Source: Protula sp. h YS-2021 (taxonomy: Eukaryota > Annelida > Polychaeta > Sabellida > Serpulidae). From it: a stretch of 64,000 nt of DNA. This document shows positions 28,081-41,410 of the stretch, in pieces. The notes under the pieces are model-generated. The model searched no databases, was not told the DNA's origin, and was given only the letters and a program-made list of their open reading frames with translations. Each line of letters begins with the position of its first letter. The first letter of the stretch is position 1. The position numbers and the translations under genes are program-made. The DNA lies in assembly GCA_949752745.1 (NCBI GenBank), contig OX457028.1:9135389-9199388 (forward strand), given 5' to 3'.

Positions 28081-31000
28081 GTAAACATAATTATTAAGTA
28101 CTAATGTACGGGGTATTCGCCAGAAAAGCAAACGGTTAGCTCTCTTCAAAGAATTTAAAAATACAAAATGTGATATTATAATGCTACAGAAGAGCCACTC
28201 AACAAGTGATGACCTAAATGTCTAGGAAAGCGAGTGGGGTGAAAAAATAATTTGCAGCCACGGGACAAACAGAAGCGCAGGTGTGCTGTTCCTGACGTCC
28301 AATAATTAGGCTGCGACTGGTGAAAAAATTATGATGGCGGCAATATTCAATATATAATCCTTAAAGTTAACTTAATTCAACTGGGTATTTTCAATATCTA
28401 TTCCCCAAACCAAAATGCTGACCAAGTAAAATTTTATCAGAACCTTATGCAATATTGTCTGACATAAGATGTGATGAATTTATTATAGGCGGTGACTTTA
28501 ATTTGGTGCTTACGCCCATTGATAAATTTGGCGGTCGTTCTCCATCCAAAAAAGTCTTTCAATTCTGGAAAACATTATAGAATCGTTCAATTTAACAGAT
28601 ATATGGCGTTACTACAACCCAAATAAAAACAGTATACATGGTCTCAAAAGTCACCGAGAGTCCTTTGTCGGCTCGATTACTTTTTGGTCACACAGGGTAT
28701 TGTGAAAGCCACAAAGAAAACGAACATTTCATACTGTCAATTTACTGACCATAAAAGTACTAGCTTAATAGTTGACCTCTGCCTGGATAAAAGAGGTCCA
28801 AATTTTTGGAAACTAAACAACAGTTTTCTTCAAGAAGCAACTTACGTACAAACCGTCGAAAGGTTAATAACCGATAAATGGGACGAGTTATCATATATCC
28901 GAGATATAAGAGTCAGATACGATTTCCTAAAACTAGAAATAATGCAGTATAGTTTAATTTACGGCAAAAATAAGGGCCAGAGAAAGACGGGAAGAGGAAC
29001 AAACGCTCAAATCAAAAATAGAAATTTTGGACAAAAAAGTAATTGATGACGAAATTAGTAAGGACGAACTCATCGAATACGAATTTTGCAAGCAGCAGTT
29101 AGACACTCTAATCGAACATAAAACCAAAGGAGAATACATCCGATCTAGACTTGAATTTATAGAAAAAATGAAAAAAAATGCATCGTATTTTTTTAATATA
29201 GCAAAACAAATATACGACAAAAAACAATCACCAAGTTAAAAACAATCGATTGATCCATTACCATGTCAAGCAAAGAAATTCAGTCTCATATTAAAGACTT
29301 CTACAGCAAACTATATAGCTCACAGGGCCTCAAGTCCGCAGACCCATCAATTTTTGAAAAATTTAAACAAATGCCCAAGCTTAGTGTTTTTGAACAACAA
29401 AGCATTGAAGACAAGATAAAAATAGATGAACTTTATAGTGTCCTAAAAGCTATGAAACCAAACAAAAGCCCCGGCGTCGATGGCCTGTCTTCTGAATTTT
29501 ATATCAAATTTTGGAATAACATTGGTCCCATACTTACTGACGTCATAGATATATCATATTCAGAAGGAGCACTACCACCCTCACTTCGAAGAGCATCTAT
29601 AACATTGCTAAACAAAAGGGGTAAAGACCCTGAGATTATTAACAACTGGAGACCAGTCTCCCTATTAAATACAGATTACAAGATATTATCTAAAAGTCTA
29701 GCTAATAGAAGCTCCCCGTACTTAAATAAACTAATAAATGAAGATCAAACTGGATTTATAAAAGGAAGATACATTGGTGAAAATATTCGATTGATTTCAG
29801 ACCTATTAGACTTTACTGATAATAAAGGAATCACTGGTTTGCTCCTTCAAATAATTTTGAAAAGGCCTTTCACAGTTTGGAATGGAACTTTATGCTGAAA
29901 ATGTTAAAAAAAATTAATTTTGGACCGGAACTCATATCTTGGATTAAGCTATGCTACACAGATATTTCTAGTACAGTAATGAATAACGGCTATAGCACTG
30001 GATGGTTCGAGATACGAAGGGGTGTGAGACAGGGTTGTGGTCTCTCCTGTATACTCGCAGTCGAGTTCATGGCCCAAATGATACGAGACAACGACAAAAT
30101 CATAGGCTTGAAGGTCGGAAAAAGTGAATTTAGGTTAACTCAGTTTGCCGATGACACAACAGGTATTTTGGGTACTGTTGAATCAATTCCAGAATTCTTT
30201 CGAACGCTAGAGAACTTTGCAAACCAGTCAGGCCTTAAAATCAACAAAGATAAAACTTTACTTATATGGCTGGAACCTTGGAAAGAAATGAAACGCGTTT
30301 ATGATTTAGAAGTGTCCCGAAACTGCTTCAACATGCTTGGAATCTTCCTTGGATATGACCTTAAAAAATGCAACGAAAAGAATATTATCGATAAGGTTGC
30401 AAAAATTAGAGAAAAGTACCTATTTTGGTCTTGTAGAGGACTCAGCCTGTTAGGAAAAATTCTAATAACTAAGTCACTTGGAATATCTAACTTAATTTAC
30501 TCCCTTTCTAACACTAGCTGTGACACAGGCTACATAAAGCAAGCACAAAAAGAAACTTCATCATTTTTATGGGGTTATTCTACACCAAAAGTTAAACATA
30601 TCACTATAATAAGGAACTATGATGAGGGTGGACTAAGAGCAATTGGCATCCAATCACAGAATATGGCTCTCAAACTTGCTTGATTACCAAAATTAACGCA
30701 ACGAAAAAAGTGGTCAAAAGTAGCAAATTATTACTTAGATAAGGTTGATGGCCTAAGTTTATTAATGCATTGCAACTTTGACGTAAAAAAACTCCCTTAC
30801 ATGCCTCCTTTTTATCAAGATATCTTACAAGCTTTTAAAACAATATTTCAAACTTCGACAATGTCTAAGCAATTACTCTGGAGCAATCAAAATATACTTA
30901 TAGATAATAAACCCATATTCTTTAAGAACTGGTTCCAAAACGGAATTGATTTTACACAAGATCTAATGAATAAAAATAATAGATGGCTGACATGCGATGA

Positions 31001-31490
31001 ACTAATGAGGACATATAACATCAAAGTTAATTACTTAACATTAACTAGCATTCAACAAGCAATTAAACAACAAATTTTACCTAATCAATCCTGTGCTTTA
31101 GGAAGTTGCATATTTAGAACTAGAAGTGGTCAGCGTTTAAATATAACAAATTGTAAGTCAAGGGATTTTTTATAAAGAACTAGTGAAACAAATAAGTCAA
31201 CCCCCGACTAGCTTAAAAATGTAGAAGAACAAGGGGAGAGATCTTACCTTAGTAAACAAAAGTATCAAAATGTCAAGAGATTCATGTCGCGATAACAAAC
31301 TACTTTCCCTCCAGTTCAAGATATTAAACGACACAGTAGCCAACAACAAAAATCTGGAAAAACGGGGAATTAAATTAGACAGAAATTGCACTGAATGTAA
31401 TGTAGTAGAAGATAATTTCCATCTGTTCATAAATTGTCCTGAAACAGTGGCAATAATAAGAAAAGCGTGGCAACTCCTTGGTCTTTAAGG
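28080..31490 (+). pseudogene. L1/Tx1-like LINE ORF2 (endonuclease, reverse transcriptase), broken
   Basis: Endonuclease remnants begin near 28080 and are full of stops. Linker after SDH-like TDHKSTSLIVDLCL (28740s). Reverse transcriptase from about 29263: NWRPVSLLNTDYKILSKSLA, EDQTGFIKGRYIGENIRLIS, a frame break at about 29850-29876, then RGVRQGCGLSCILAVEFMAQ and the catalytic FADDTT (about 30150). The C-terminal region continues in further frames, ending with a CTECNVVEDNFHLFINC knuckle (31390-31440). Motif order and the LINWRPVSLL style fit the L1/Tx1 clade. At least five frame breaks. Confidence 0.85.
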
Positions 31491-32063
31491 CTTCCACGCT
31501 ACTGAGTTTCTGTTAGGATCTTGTAACAACGCTGAAAACCTTATTTTTCTTATTTTAAAATATCGAATATGGGATATCCGATTCCGCAATTTAGCCTTCA
31601 ATCATTCGACCTTCATGCATGAAGTAAGCATGTACATGCAAGTAGACAAGACTATCTTAGACGAAGATAAATACCATAGGAAATGGGGATCGTGATCCAT
31701 CAAGGACAATTGAAAAACGGATCTTGCTTTCTTTTCTTTTTTTATTTTTTCTTCTTATCTCTTTAATGCATACCTACATTAGTCAAACCATATGTACGTC
31801 CCAAAAAACCCTATGACACTTGTGCACACTACTTGTGTTTATGTCTGCTTTTTCTTACAAATGTTTACTACATCATAGATGCTAGTGAATTTATAGACAA
31901 TTGTTAAAGTAATTGCAGTATTGTCTGGGTGCTGCGACACCTAGCGATGTGTAAACTGTGTGTCTGCAAAAGGTTGCTGAAAGGTTTTTGGTGTAAATAA
32001 GTGAGTAATTGATGTGACGTACAATGTCTTCCTTTTCAATAATAAATAATAAAAAAAAACTTC

Positions 32064-33275
32064 AGTTGATGAGTGATTCGGAATTTGGACAAGTGAGCAT
32101 ATTTATTTGGCTTGCGTTAATGCACTGGTCACATTTCGGACCACTGCGCATGTTTATTTAACTTGCGTTGATCAGTGTTTCTTATTTTAGACCAGTTCGC
32201 ATGTTTATTTGACTTGCGTTGATAAGCGGTCCGTATCTCGGACCAGTGAGCATGTTTATTCAACTTACGTTGATAAGCCGTTCGCATTTTGGACTAGTGC
32301 GCATGTTTGTTTAGCTTGTGTTGGTGCGCGTTTGACTTTTCGGATCAGTGCGCATGTTTATTTAATTTGCATTGGTGCGCGATTCTTATTTTAGACCAGT
32401 TCGCATGTTTATTTACCTTGCGTTGATAAGTGGTTCGCATTTCGGACCTCTGCGCAAGTTTATTTAACTTGCGTTGATGCGCGGTTATTATTGCGGACCA
32501 CTACGCATGTTTATTTAACTTGTATTGGCACGCGCTTTGCATTTTGGACCAGTGTGCAATTTATTTAACTTGCGTCGATACGCAGTTCGCATTTCGGACC
32601 ACTGTGCATGTTTATTTAGCTTGCATTGATCAGCGTTTCTTCTTTTAGACCAGTTCGCATGTTTATTTAACTTGCATTGACGCGCGGTTCGCATTTCGGA
32701 CCAGTGAGCATGTTTATTCAACTTACGTTGATAAGCCGTCCGCATTTCGGACTAGTGCGCAAATTTGTTTAACTTATGTTGATGCGCGTTTGACTTTTCG
32801 GACCAGTACGCATGTTTATTTAGTTTCCATTGATGCGTGAATCTTATTTCAGACCAGTGCGCATGTTTATTTAACTTGCGTCGATGCGCAGTTCGCTTTC
32901 GGACCAATGCGTACGTATATTCAACTTCCGTTGATGAGTGACTCGCAATTTGGACAAGTGAGCATATTTATTTAGCTGTTCACATTTCGGACCACTGCGC
33001 ATGTTTATTTAACTTGCATTGATAAGTGGTTCGCATTTCGGACCTCTGCGCAAGTTTATTTAACTTGCGTTGATGCGCGGTTATTATTTCGGACCACTAC
33101 GCATATTTATTTAACTTGCATTGACGCGCGGTTTGCATTTGTGACCAGTGCGCATATTTATTTAACTTGCGTCGATGCGCCGTTCGATTTCGAACCAATG
33201 CGCATGTTAACCAAACTTGTGTCGATGCGCGGTCCGTATTCCGGATAAATGCGCATGTTTATTCAACTTACAAGT
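32064..33275. repeat. 51-bp satellite, array 2
   Basis: Continuation of the array at 24925-25290 beyond the LINE, about 24 units. Some neighbouring units are duplicated as larger blocks (for example CAGTTCGCTTTCGGACCAAT...TGATGAGTG near 32890 matches the sequence split by the LINE). Confidence 0.9.
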
Positions 33276-33284
33276 TTTGGCGGA

Positions 33285-36200
33285 TCGCCCAAAAAATTAT
33301 TGTCAAGAGGGGCCTAACTGGAAAAGAATCGTACCAAATTGGAAAGGAATTCAATCAAAATTGTGGGAGAAGAAGCATTTTCAAAACTAAACGCCAATAA
33401 ATTAAAAAATAACTCTCATATGGCCATTTCTTGGCGAATCGCCAAAATGAGTAATTTTTCAAAACAGGACTGCTTAGAGAATAATCGTACAAAATTTGAA
33501 GAAAATCTTATCAAAATTGTGGGAGCAGAAGCATTTTGAAAATTGGCAACCACAAAATTACAAATGTCACCAATTTGGGCAATTTTTGGCGGATCGCCAA
33601 AAAGAGTGCTTTATCAAGAAATGTCTACCTGAGAACAACTATCCACAATTGGAAACGAATCCGATCAAAATTGTAGGAGAAGAAGCAATTTGAAAATTTA
33701 AAAAATTAAAAAATGTCCCCCATTTAGCCAATTTTCGGCCGATCGACAAATGAGTAAATCTTGAAAAGAAGACTACCTATTAAATATTTGTGCAAAATTT
33801 AAAGAAAATCCGATCAAAATTGTGGGAGAAGAAGCATTTTGAAAATTTGACAACAAAAAATTAGAAAATGTCCCCCATTTGGCCAATTTCTGGCAGATCG
33901 CCAAAATGAGTAATTTTTGAAAAGAGGCCTACCCTGGAAATATTCGTGCAAAATTTGAAGAAAATCTGATCAAAAAATTATGGGGCAAGGAGCATTTTGA
34001 AAATTAGCAACCGAAAAATTTAAAATTCCTCCATTTGGCCAATTTTTGGCGGATCGCCAAAATCAGTCATTTTTCACAAAAAGCCTAGATTGGAAATAGC
34101 CGTATAAAATTTGAAGAAAATCTGATCAAAATTGTGGGAGAAAAAGCATTTTGAAAATTGACAACAAAAAAATTTAAAATGTCCCCCCATTTTTTAGCCA
34201 ATTTTTGGCGGATCGTAAAATCAATCAGTTTTAAAAGGAGGACTACCTAGGGAATATTTGTGCAAAATTTGAAGAATATCTGATCAAAATTGTGGGAGAA
34301 GAAGCATTTTGAAAATTGGCAACCGAAAAAATTAAAAAGTCCCCCATTTAACCTATTTTTGGCGGATCGCAAAAAGGAGTAAATTTACAAGTAAGGTCTA
34401 CCTAGAGAACAATTATCCAGAATTGCAGAGCAATCCAATCAAAATTGTGGGAGGAGAAGCAATTTGAAAATTTGACAACAAAAAATTAAAAAATGTCCCC
34501 TATTTAGCCAATTTCTGGCAGATCGCCAAAATGTGTAAATCAGTAAAAGAGGCCTACCTTGGAAATATTCGTGCAAAATTTGAAGAGAATCTGGTCAAAA
34601 TTGTGGGAGAAGAAGCATTTTGAAAATTGGCAACCGAAAAAATTAAAAAGTCCCCCATTTAAGCAATTTTTGGTGGATCGCCAAAATGAGTCACTTTTCA
34701 CAATAGGCCTAGATTGGAAATATCCGTGTAAAATTTGAAGAAAATCTAAACAAAGTTTTGGGAGAAGAAGCATTTTGAAAATTTGCAACCGAAAAACCGA
34801 AAAAATTAAAAAGTCCCCCATTTAACCTATTTTTGGCGGATAGCCAAAAAGAGTAAATTTACAAGTAAGGTCTACCTAGAGAACAATTATCCAGAATTGG
34901 AGAGCAATCCAATCAAAATTGTGGGAGGAGAAGCAATTTGAAAATTTGACAACAAAAAATTAAAAAATGTCCCCTATTTAGCCACTTTCTAGCAGATCGC
35001 CAAAATGAGTAACTTTTGAAAAGAGGCCTACCCTGGAAATATTCGTGCAAAATTTGAACAAAATCTAATCAAAGTTTTGGGAGAAGAAGCATTCTGAAAA
35101 TTGGCAACCGAAAAATTTAAATGTCCCTCGTTTGACCAATTTTTGGCGGATCGCCAAAATGAGTCACTTTTCACAAAAGGCCTAGATTGGAAATATCCGT
35201 TCAAAATTTGAAGAAAATCTGATCAAAATTGTGGGAGAAGAAGCATTTTGAAAATTGGCAACCAAAAAATTTAAAATGTCCCTCATTTAGCCAATTTTTG
35301 GCGGATCCCCAAAATTAGTAACTTTCAAGAGAGATCTACCTAGAGAACAATTATTCAGAATTGGAAAGCAATCCCATAAAAATTGTGGGAGAAGAAATAA
35401 TTTGAAAATTTGACACCAAAAAATGTGTCCCATTTGGCCCATTTTTGGCGGATTGACAAAATGAGTGAATTTCCAAAAGAGACATACCTAGGAAATATTC
35501 GTACAAAATTTGAAGAAAATCTTATCATAATTGTGTGAAAAGGAGCATTATGAAAATTGGCATACATAAAACTACAAATGTCTCCAATTTTGCCAATTTT
35601 TGGCGTATCGCGAAAAAGAGTAATTTTTCAAAAGAGGTCTACCTGGAGAACAACTATCCAAAGTTGGAATGGAATCCGATCAAAATTGTGGGAGAAGAAG
35701 CAATTTGAAAATTAGACACCAAAAAATGTCCCCCATTTGGCCAATTTTTGGCGGATCGCCAAAATGAGTAATTTATCGAAAGAGGCCTGCCCAGGGAATA
35801 TTCGTGCAAAATTTGAAAAAATCTGATCAAAATTGTGGAAGAAGAAGCATTTTGAAAATTGGCAACCTCAAAATTACAAATTTCTCCAATTTGGCCAATT
35901 TTTGAAGAATAACCAAAAAGAATAATTTTTCAAGAGAGGTCTCCCTAGAGAATAACTATCCAGAATTGGAAAGGAATCGTGGGAGAAGAAGCATTTTGAA
36001 AAAATTAGAAAATGTCCCCCATTTAGCCAATTTCTGGCGGATCGCCAAAATGAGTAACTTTTGAAAATAGACCTATCCAGGAAATATTCGTGCAAAATTT
36101 GAAGAAAATCTGATTAAAATTGTGTGAGAGGAAGCATTTTAAAAATTGGCAACCGAAAAATTTAAAATGTCCTCCATTTAGCCAATTTTTGGCGGATCGC

Positions 36201-36290
36201 CAAAAAATAATTTTTAAAGAGAGGCCTACCTAGAGAATATTCGTGTTAAAGTTGAGAGGAATCCGACCAAACCTGAAGGAGAAGAAGCTT
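33285..36290. repeat. ~155-bp satellite, array 1
   Basis: About 19 diverged units sharing GATCAAAATTGTGGGAGAAG, AAGCATTTTGAAAATTGGCA, GCCAATTTTTGGCGGATCGC and TTCGTGCAAAATTTGAAGAA. The palindromic word TTTTTGGCGGATCGCCAAAA recurs in each unit. Two unit subtypes alternate (CAATTTG vs CATTTTG). Related arrays: 62236-64000 and a single unit around 44745-44924. Confidence 0.9.
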
Positions 36291-36370
36291 TTTAAGTAAA
36301 AGTTTACATACGTACATCCGTAATACGTACATACAGACGACGGATACCCCTCTATTGATAGGATAAACAG

Positions 36371-38880
36371 GCCTTGCATAACAACTTTTTTATCCAGGTC
36401 ATGAAGGTGATCTGGATTGTTTTGCTTTCCGTTATTCCCAACACTCCCCCCTCACAACCAGCGATCTAATGTAGGTACGACTGTAAACGCAACCCTAATC
36501 CCTTTACCCAAGGTAACGGTCTGTACCGTAAGTGTAGTCATAGTCACGATGTGCTACATTGTATTCGAACATTCCTATCGACCAAAAAGCACTAGAAAGG
36601 CATTCTTCATAACTGCGCAACAGATGACTCATCTCGGTTGGAGAAGGGGGGGGCATTTCGGTGCCAAAATGGTGAGCTGCTTCCCATAACACAAGAGATA
36701 TGACCCACTTTAAAAGCCAAAAATGCTTCCAGGCACTACAAACAATGCTAACCGATACAAAATAGCCCCTATACATGAAACAACTTGGCAACAGAATCAA
36801 GTACGTGGCAAAAAAACCTATATCATCATTCACCACAACTGACACTGACCCCTGAGTGGCATGTTACGTAATAGCCGTAGATGAGAAGGGTCTAGGAAAA
36901 CTCCCACTGGAAAAATTCGCCCCCGGAAAATTCCCTAATATAATCCCCTCATTACAAAACAACGGCTTGATCAAAATAAGATGAAAAAAATATATTGCAA
37001 TTTAAAGCAACATGTTTAGTTTTCAAAACACAACTGAAAGATGACAAAGGCTTGATCAAAGTAAGATGAAAATGTAATGAAACAAAAGCCAAAAGGAATT
37101 TGATTGGGGGGATTAGGCGGGTGGGAGTTTTCCAGGGAGAATTATCGGAGGGAGTTTTCCGGGGACGAATTTTCCAGTTCCTAGATGAGAAACGCACAAA
37201 AAGCTGAACTGCACGCAATAAGAAAGAGTAATGGACCGATGGTAATGCTGTTCCTGTTTTCAAGCATTCTAAGAATACAGGAACACTCGAGAATCTTCTG
37301 GAAAACGCTGAAATCCCCAGCTTAGTTAACAAGTATGCTTAGTTAACAAAGAAGCCGACATAATGGGGAGGCGGGGATGTTAATGTCATACGCCTTTATT
37401 AATTTTCTATACGAGTTTAATGTTTAATGAATAACTACACCAAGTTTGAAGTCGATCTGACTTTCCTCTATCGAGATATTTTGCTTTACAACAGGTACCT
37501 TTTTACCTAATGATGCTTTTCTTAATTTCACCACACGTGTCAAAAGTTGAAACAGCCGTCTAATTGAAGAAAGGAATACCCATATAAAACTAAGTCGATA
37601 TGACTTTCCCCTAGCGAGATATTTTGCACACAAGATCTTGTTTAAATTATTTGCATATTTTACGTGATGGCGTCATACGCCGCACTCGTTCGTTCTAGTA
37701 GCCAGAACATTCGGCAGAATCTTTCGGACCTAGCCAGCAAAAAGCCCACCAAGTTTGAACTTTATCCGATGTTCAGCAGCTGAGAAATCTTGTTCGTAAG
37801 ATTTTAACGCAATAACGTCATACCCCTTTCTGAATTTCGCTACATCCGTCAAAAGTTGAAAGAACCGTCCGACCTACCACAAGATTACAAGATCTACTCG
37901 CAATACACACAAATTTTACGTGATGACGTCATACTCCGCACTCGTTCCTTGTACTCGCGACAAAATTTGACAATCTTTCGAATCTACCAAGCAATGATCC
38001 AACCAAGTTTGAACTGCTTCCGATGTTCAGCGGTTGAGAAATTTCGCAATCAAGAGTTTTACGTAATGACGTCATACGCCTGCCCTTAATAATGCGACAT
38101 GCGTCAAAAGTTAATAGAACCGTTGTTACGTGCTGAGAAACATCCATGCGGAGAATCATACCTTTACTATGGGAGTCTACGGGGAATGGAGTTTTGCAAG
38201 CAAAACGGGACAGGGATGTTTGCGAGCACGGCGCTTTTCTCAAAAGTTTTAGCATTTCTTTTCCGGAAAGGGGTTGTATTTGAACAACAGATAAGGGGGC
38301 TTCAAGTGTTTATTTGATTTTAACGTGTAGTGTTTAAGAACTCAATAAATGAGTTGCGCTGCATGTTAATGCAATATATGATACAAGATGCATGAAATAA
38401 CTTGATTATTGCACTTTAACAGGGCACTAGGAATAACCTATAATTCCACGTTCTCGGTAATAAAAGAGCAATTGTCCTTAATCCCAGTTATCATTTTTTT
38501 TTATCAATTTATCTTGAAAATTGGACAGAAAGAAAATGGTTTCGAGTCAGTCTAATGCGTTAAAGGCTGAAAGGCTAAAGAAACAAGAGGATACTTTTCG
38601 GAAAGGAATAGATACTTTGCATCACATTTAAAACATTTAAAAATCTACACCAGGGATATAAGAATTAAAAATTTTCTTTTTGGTTTTGAAGTTGAAGAAA
38701 GTAAGAAAATGTCTGGACTAGAAATGTGTCCGTTAGAGCACGTATAGCCCGCCTGCCCCCATGAGCCTTGCGAGAAGTTTTTTAGGCACATTCTTGACAG
38801 AAGTTAATGACATAAAGCTCTACACGTCTCCATGCACTGAAAAACATGTATTTTGAGCCTAAGTTCGGGCGACCCTCATG
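36371..38880. other. Intergenic, dispersed repeats, no gene
   Basis: 36430-36540 resembles 57240-57320 (CTCCCCCCTC...GTAGGTACGACTGTAAACGC). 36900-37150 has paired GCTTGATCAAAATAAGATGA / GCTTGATCAAAGTAAGATGA segments. 37430-38100 holds several copies of the repeat also seen at 21770-22070 (AAGTTTGAA...CGATG TTCAGC). 38100-38880: nothing recognised. Confidence 0.4.
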
Positions 38881-39190
38881 GACTGACGAACGGACCGACG
38901 CTGACCCAAAGCTACAATCCATAAGCTTTCAATCCATATAGGTTTCAGGTTGATTAAAGGAAAACCCTAGGACAAGTTCGGTCCACAAAACTTAAAAACT
39001 GCACTGATAGCCGCTCTGCGCCCAAGTTCATAGATCGCACACGGACCGACAAACAAACCGACGCCAGCCCCAAGGGGAAGTGCACAACTACGACCCATAA
39101 GCTTTCAATCCATATAGGTTTCAGGTTCATTGAAGCAAAACCCTAGGACAAGTTCGGTCTACAAACTGCGCTAATAGCCATTCTGCGCGT
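38881..39190. repeat. ~180-bp direct repeat
   Basis: Two copies with CGGACCGACGCTGACCC / CCGACGCCAGCCCC, ACCCATAAGCTTTCAATCCA, TATAGGTTTCAGGTT and CCCTAGGACAAGTTCGGTC. No gene. Confidence 0.7.
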
Positions 39191-40670
39191 GGGCGAAGTC
39201 ACAACGGAGCCCCAAATTTTTTTCACCAAATTAGGCTTCTTTTAGCATAGAAACACGTTTCTAGGCCTAATATGAAATTTTTGTCCTGGGTCACGCACGC
39301 ACACACACGCGCGCGGACAAGTAAAAAAAACATAATAGCCCTTCCGACTTGGACGTGCTATAAAAATCAAACTTTTCACGAATTTTACGGGGCATCTAAA
39401 AACAGGAAAGCATAAATAATCTCGTGTCCTTTATTAACACTTGGCAAGACGAAATCTTGCGAAGAGTTATATGCTTTGGTATTAGGGCAGATTTTCATCT
39501 TTTTTTTCTACAGTCGGCCGTCATTTTGTCGTCACAACTCGTCAGAAACTGCTGGTTCGATTGACACGGCCACATCAAACTTTCGCAGTATATAGAACTT
39601 GACGTAAACTAGTTCTATCAATTTTTTTCTTTATTATTAAGGTTTTCAAAATGATCTCAATATGCAATGACAGGGTAATTTTTCCTTCTTCTGCACTGAG
39701 CAAAAGGCTGATGCTCGCTGTGCATAGTTTGCTATTACCTCACAGCCGAGGCCTGCTGTAAACACAGTGGCTTTAATTGCTAAAAATAAGTACATGTGTG
39801 CATGCGATATAGCTCGAGAACTTGTGTGCAGCTGAGCTCGATAAAAAAATAATAGACTTTAAATTTAATAGCATGCATTTCGGTGTGCACCATTTTAATG
39901 CATCATTATATATAAAATATATATAAATCATTAATTGCCATGAAGTTTTCAATGTAGTTTTTGGATGCTGCTCATCGAATTTCGACTTATAACGGTCAAA
40001 ATGTAAGAAGCTTCGAAAGTCTTTAAAAAATCACACTCTCGAGAGTGGTTGGATGAAGGGGGAGGGACTCTGCACCAGGTATGTTAAATGCACGCTTATA
40101 TGCAGGTCAGTTTTTAGCACGATACATGGTTATGAAAAGTGAATTATCCTTTTAGAACGAGATCGCACTAAATCCGAATTAAAAAAATAGAAATTTTACG
40201 TTTTTTAAATTTTAATTTGGGCCAAGCGTTTACCGATTTGACTTTAATCAAATCGTGCTCTTCGTTTTCAGCTTCAGTTACTTAACTTCTAAGAAAAGAC
40301 GATTGCTTGCTTACTTGGTCGGCCACATGTATGGTCAGGGGATTATAAATGGGATTAAGTCGTGTTTCTGAGCACGTTGGTTTCTCATAACGCCCCGGTT
40401 CGTTCCCGAAAACGGGGGATGTTTCTCAGCACGGAACAACGTCCAACATACCCAAGGAATAAACATATCAAGTTTAAGTCGATCCGACGTATTGTTCTCG
40501 AGATCTGGCGCACATTTTGTTCACAACAGACTTGACACACACACACAGAACGTACAACTAGACTGGCCAGTGTTTTTGTTAAAACAAAAACGGATATGTC
40601 TCCCCTACCCCTCCCCCCCACCCAATCAGTCACATGGAAAATGTGGAATAGAATAAAGCCATTTTAGAAG
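39191..40670. other. Intergenic, no gene seen
   Basis: Includes a CA-rich stretch near 39295-39320 and, at 40440-40565, another copy of the dispersed repeat ending in CACACACACAGAACGTAC. Nothing coding supported. Confidence 0.4.
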
Positions 40671-41410
40671 TTCATTATGCCATGATGCTAAGCTGAGATA
40701 GTTTTTGAGTTATTGAGCTGGAAAGCATAAATGACGTCATAACTCGCAAATGATGATGCCATAGGCCAAACGTTGACGTGCCAAAAAATTCCTTGCTTAA
40801 AAGTTGCCTCATTATGTGTTTTGTGCCGAAGCACTAGGTTCAATAGTTTTCGAGTTATTGAGCTTTAAAAAAAGGCAAATGACGTCATGGGGCAAACATT
40901 GACGTGCTAAAAAATTCCTTGCTTAAAAGTAGTCTCATAATATATTTTGTGCCGAAACACTAGGTTCAACAGCTTTCGAGTTATTGAGCTTTAAAACATA
41001 AATGGCGTCATAACTCGCAAATGATGACATCATATGTACAACTGTGACGTGCCAAAAAATTCCTTGCTTAAAATAAGTCTCATAATGTATTTTGTGTCGA
41101 AGCCTTAGGTTCAATATTTTTCGGTTTTTTGAGCTTTAAAACAAATGACGTCATAGGTACAACTTTGACGTGCCAAAAAATTCCTTGCTTAAAAGTAGTC
41201 TCATAATGTATTTTGTGTCGAAGCCTTAGGTTCAATAGTTTTCGAGTTATTGAGCTTTAAAACAAATGACGTCATAACTCGCAAATGATGACGTCATAGC
41301 TACAGCTATGACGTGCCAAAAAATTCTTGCTTAAAAGTTGTCTGAATGTATTTTGCGCCTAAGCGCTAGCTACCTTAGTTTTCGAGTTGAGCTTGAAAGC
41401 ATAAATGGTG
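40671..41410. repeat. ~150-bp tandem repeat
   Basis: Five copies sharing AACTCGCAAATGATGACGTC, GACGTGCCAAAAAATTCCTT, GCTTAAAAGTAGTCTCATAA and GTTTTCGAGTTATTGAGCTT. TGACGTCA occurs in several units. Confidence 0.85.

Larger units (their letters stand above)
25291..32058 (+). mobile_element. L1/Tx1-like LINE, 5'-inverted, with NADAR domain
   Basis: Inserted in a 51-bp satellite unit with target duplication ACTTC (25286-25290 and 32059-32063). The 3' end has an A-rich tail (AATAATAAATAATAAAAAAA). Order: inverted ORF1 fragment (minus, 25291-~25980), then in sense NADAR (26011-26474), degraded AP endonuclease (~28080-28700) and reverse transcriptase (to ~31490). The inversion of only the 5' part is the signature of twin priming. 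Both ORFs are broken, so the copy is inactive. Confidence 0.75.
24584..36370 (+). mobile_element. Helentron-like element with satellite core, split by a LINE
   Basis: Starts CAAG then the palindrome TTTGTCCAAGGACAAA (24588-24603) and continues GCCCCAACCTACGAAAAGC, matching the start of the element at 57367. Its core is the 51-bp array (24930-25290 and, after the LINE, 32064-33275) followed by the ~155-bp array (33285-36290). After the array comes GACGACGGATACCCCTC near 36343, which resembles the 3' sequence of the intact copy, but the terminal hairpin is degraded. It encodes no protein and is non-autonomous. Confidence 0.6.

Noticed and set aside
33285..36290. Regularly spaced ~155-bp repeats considered as a CRISPR array
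   Set aside because: Eukaryotic context; whole units are repeated without unique spacers, and no cas genes.
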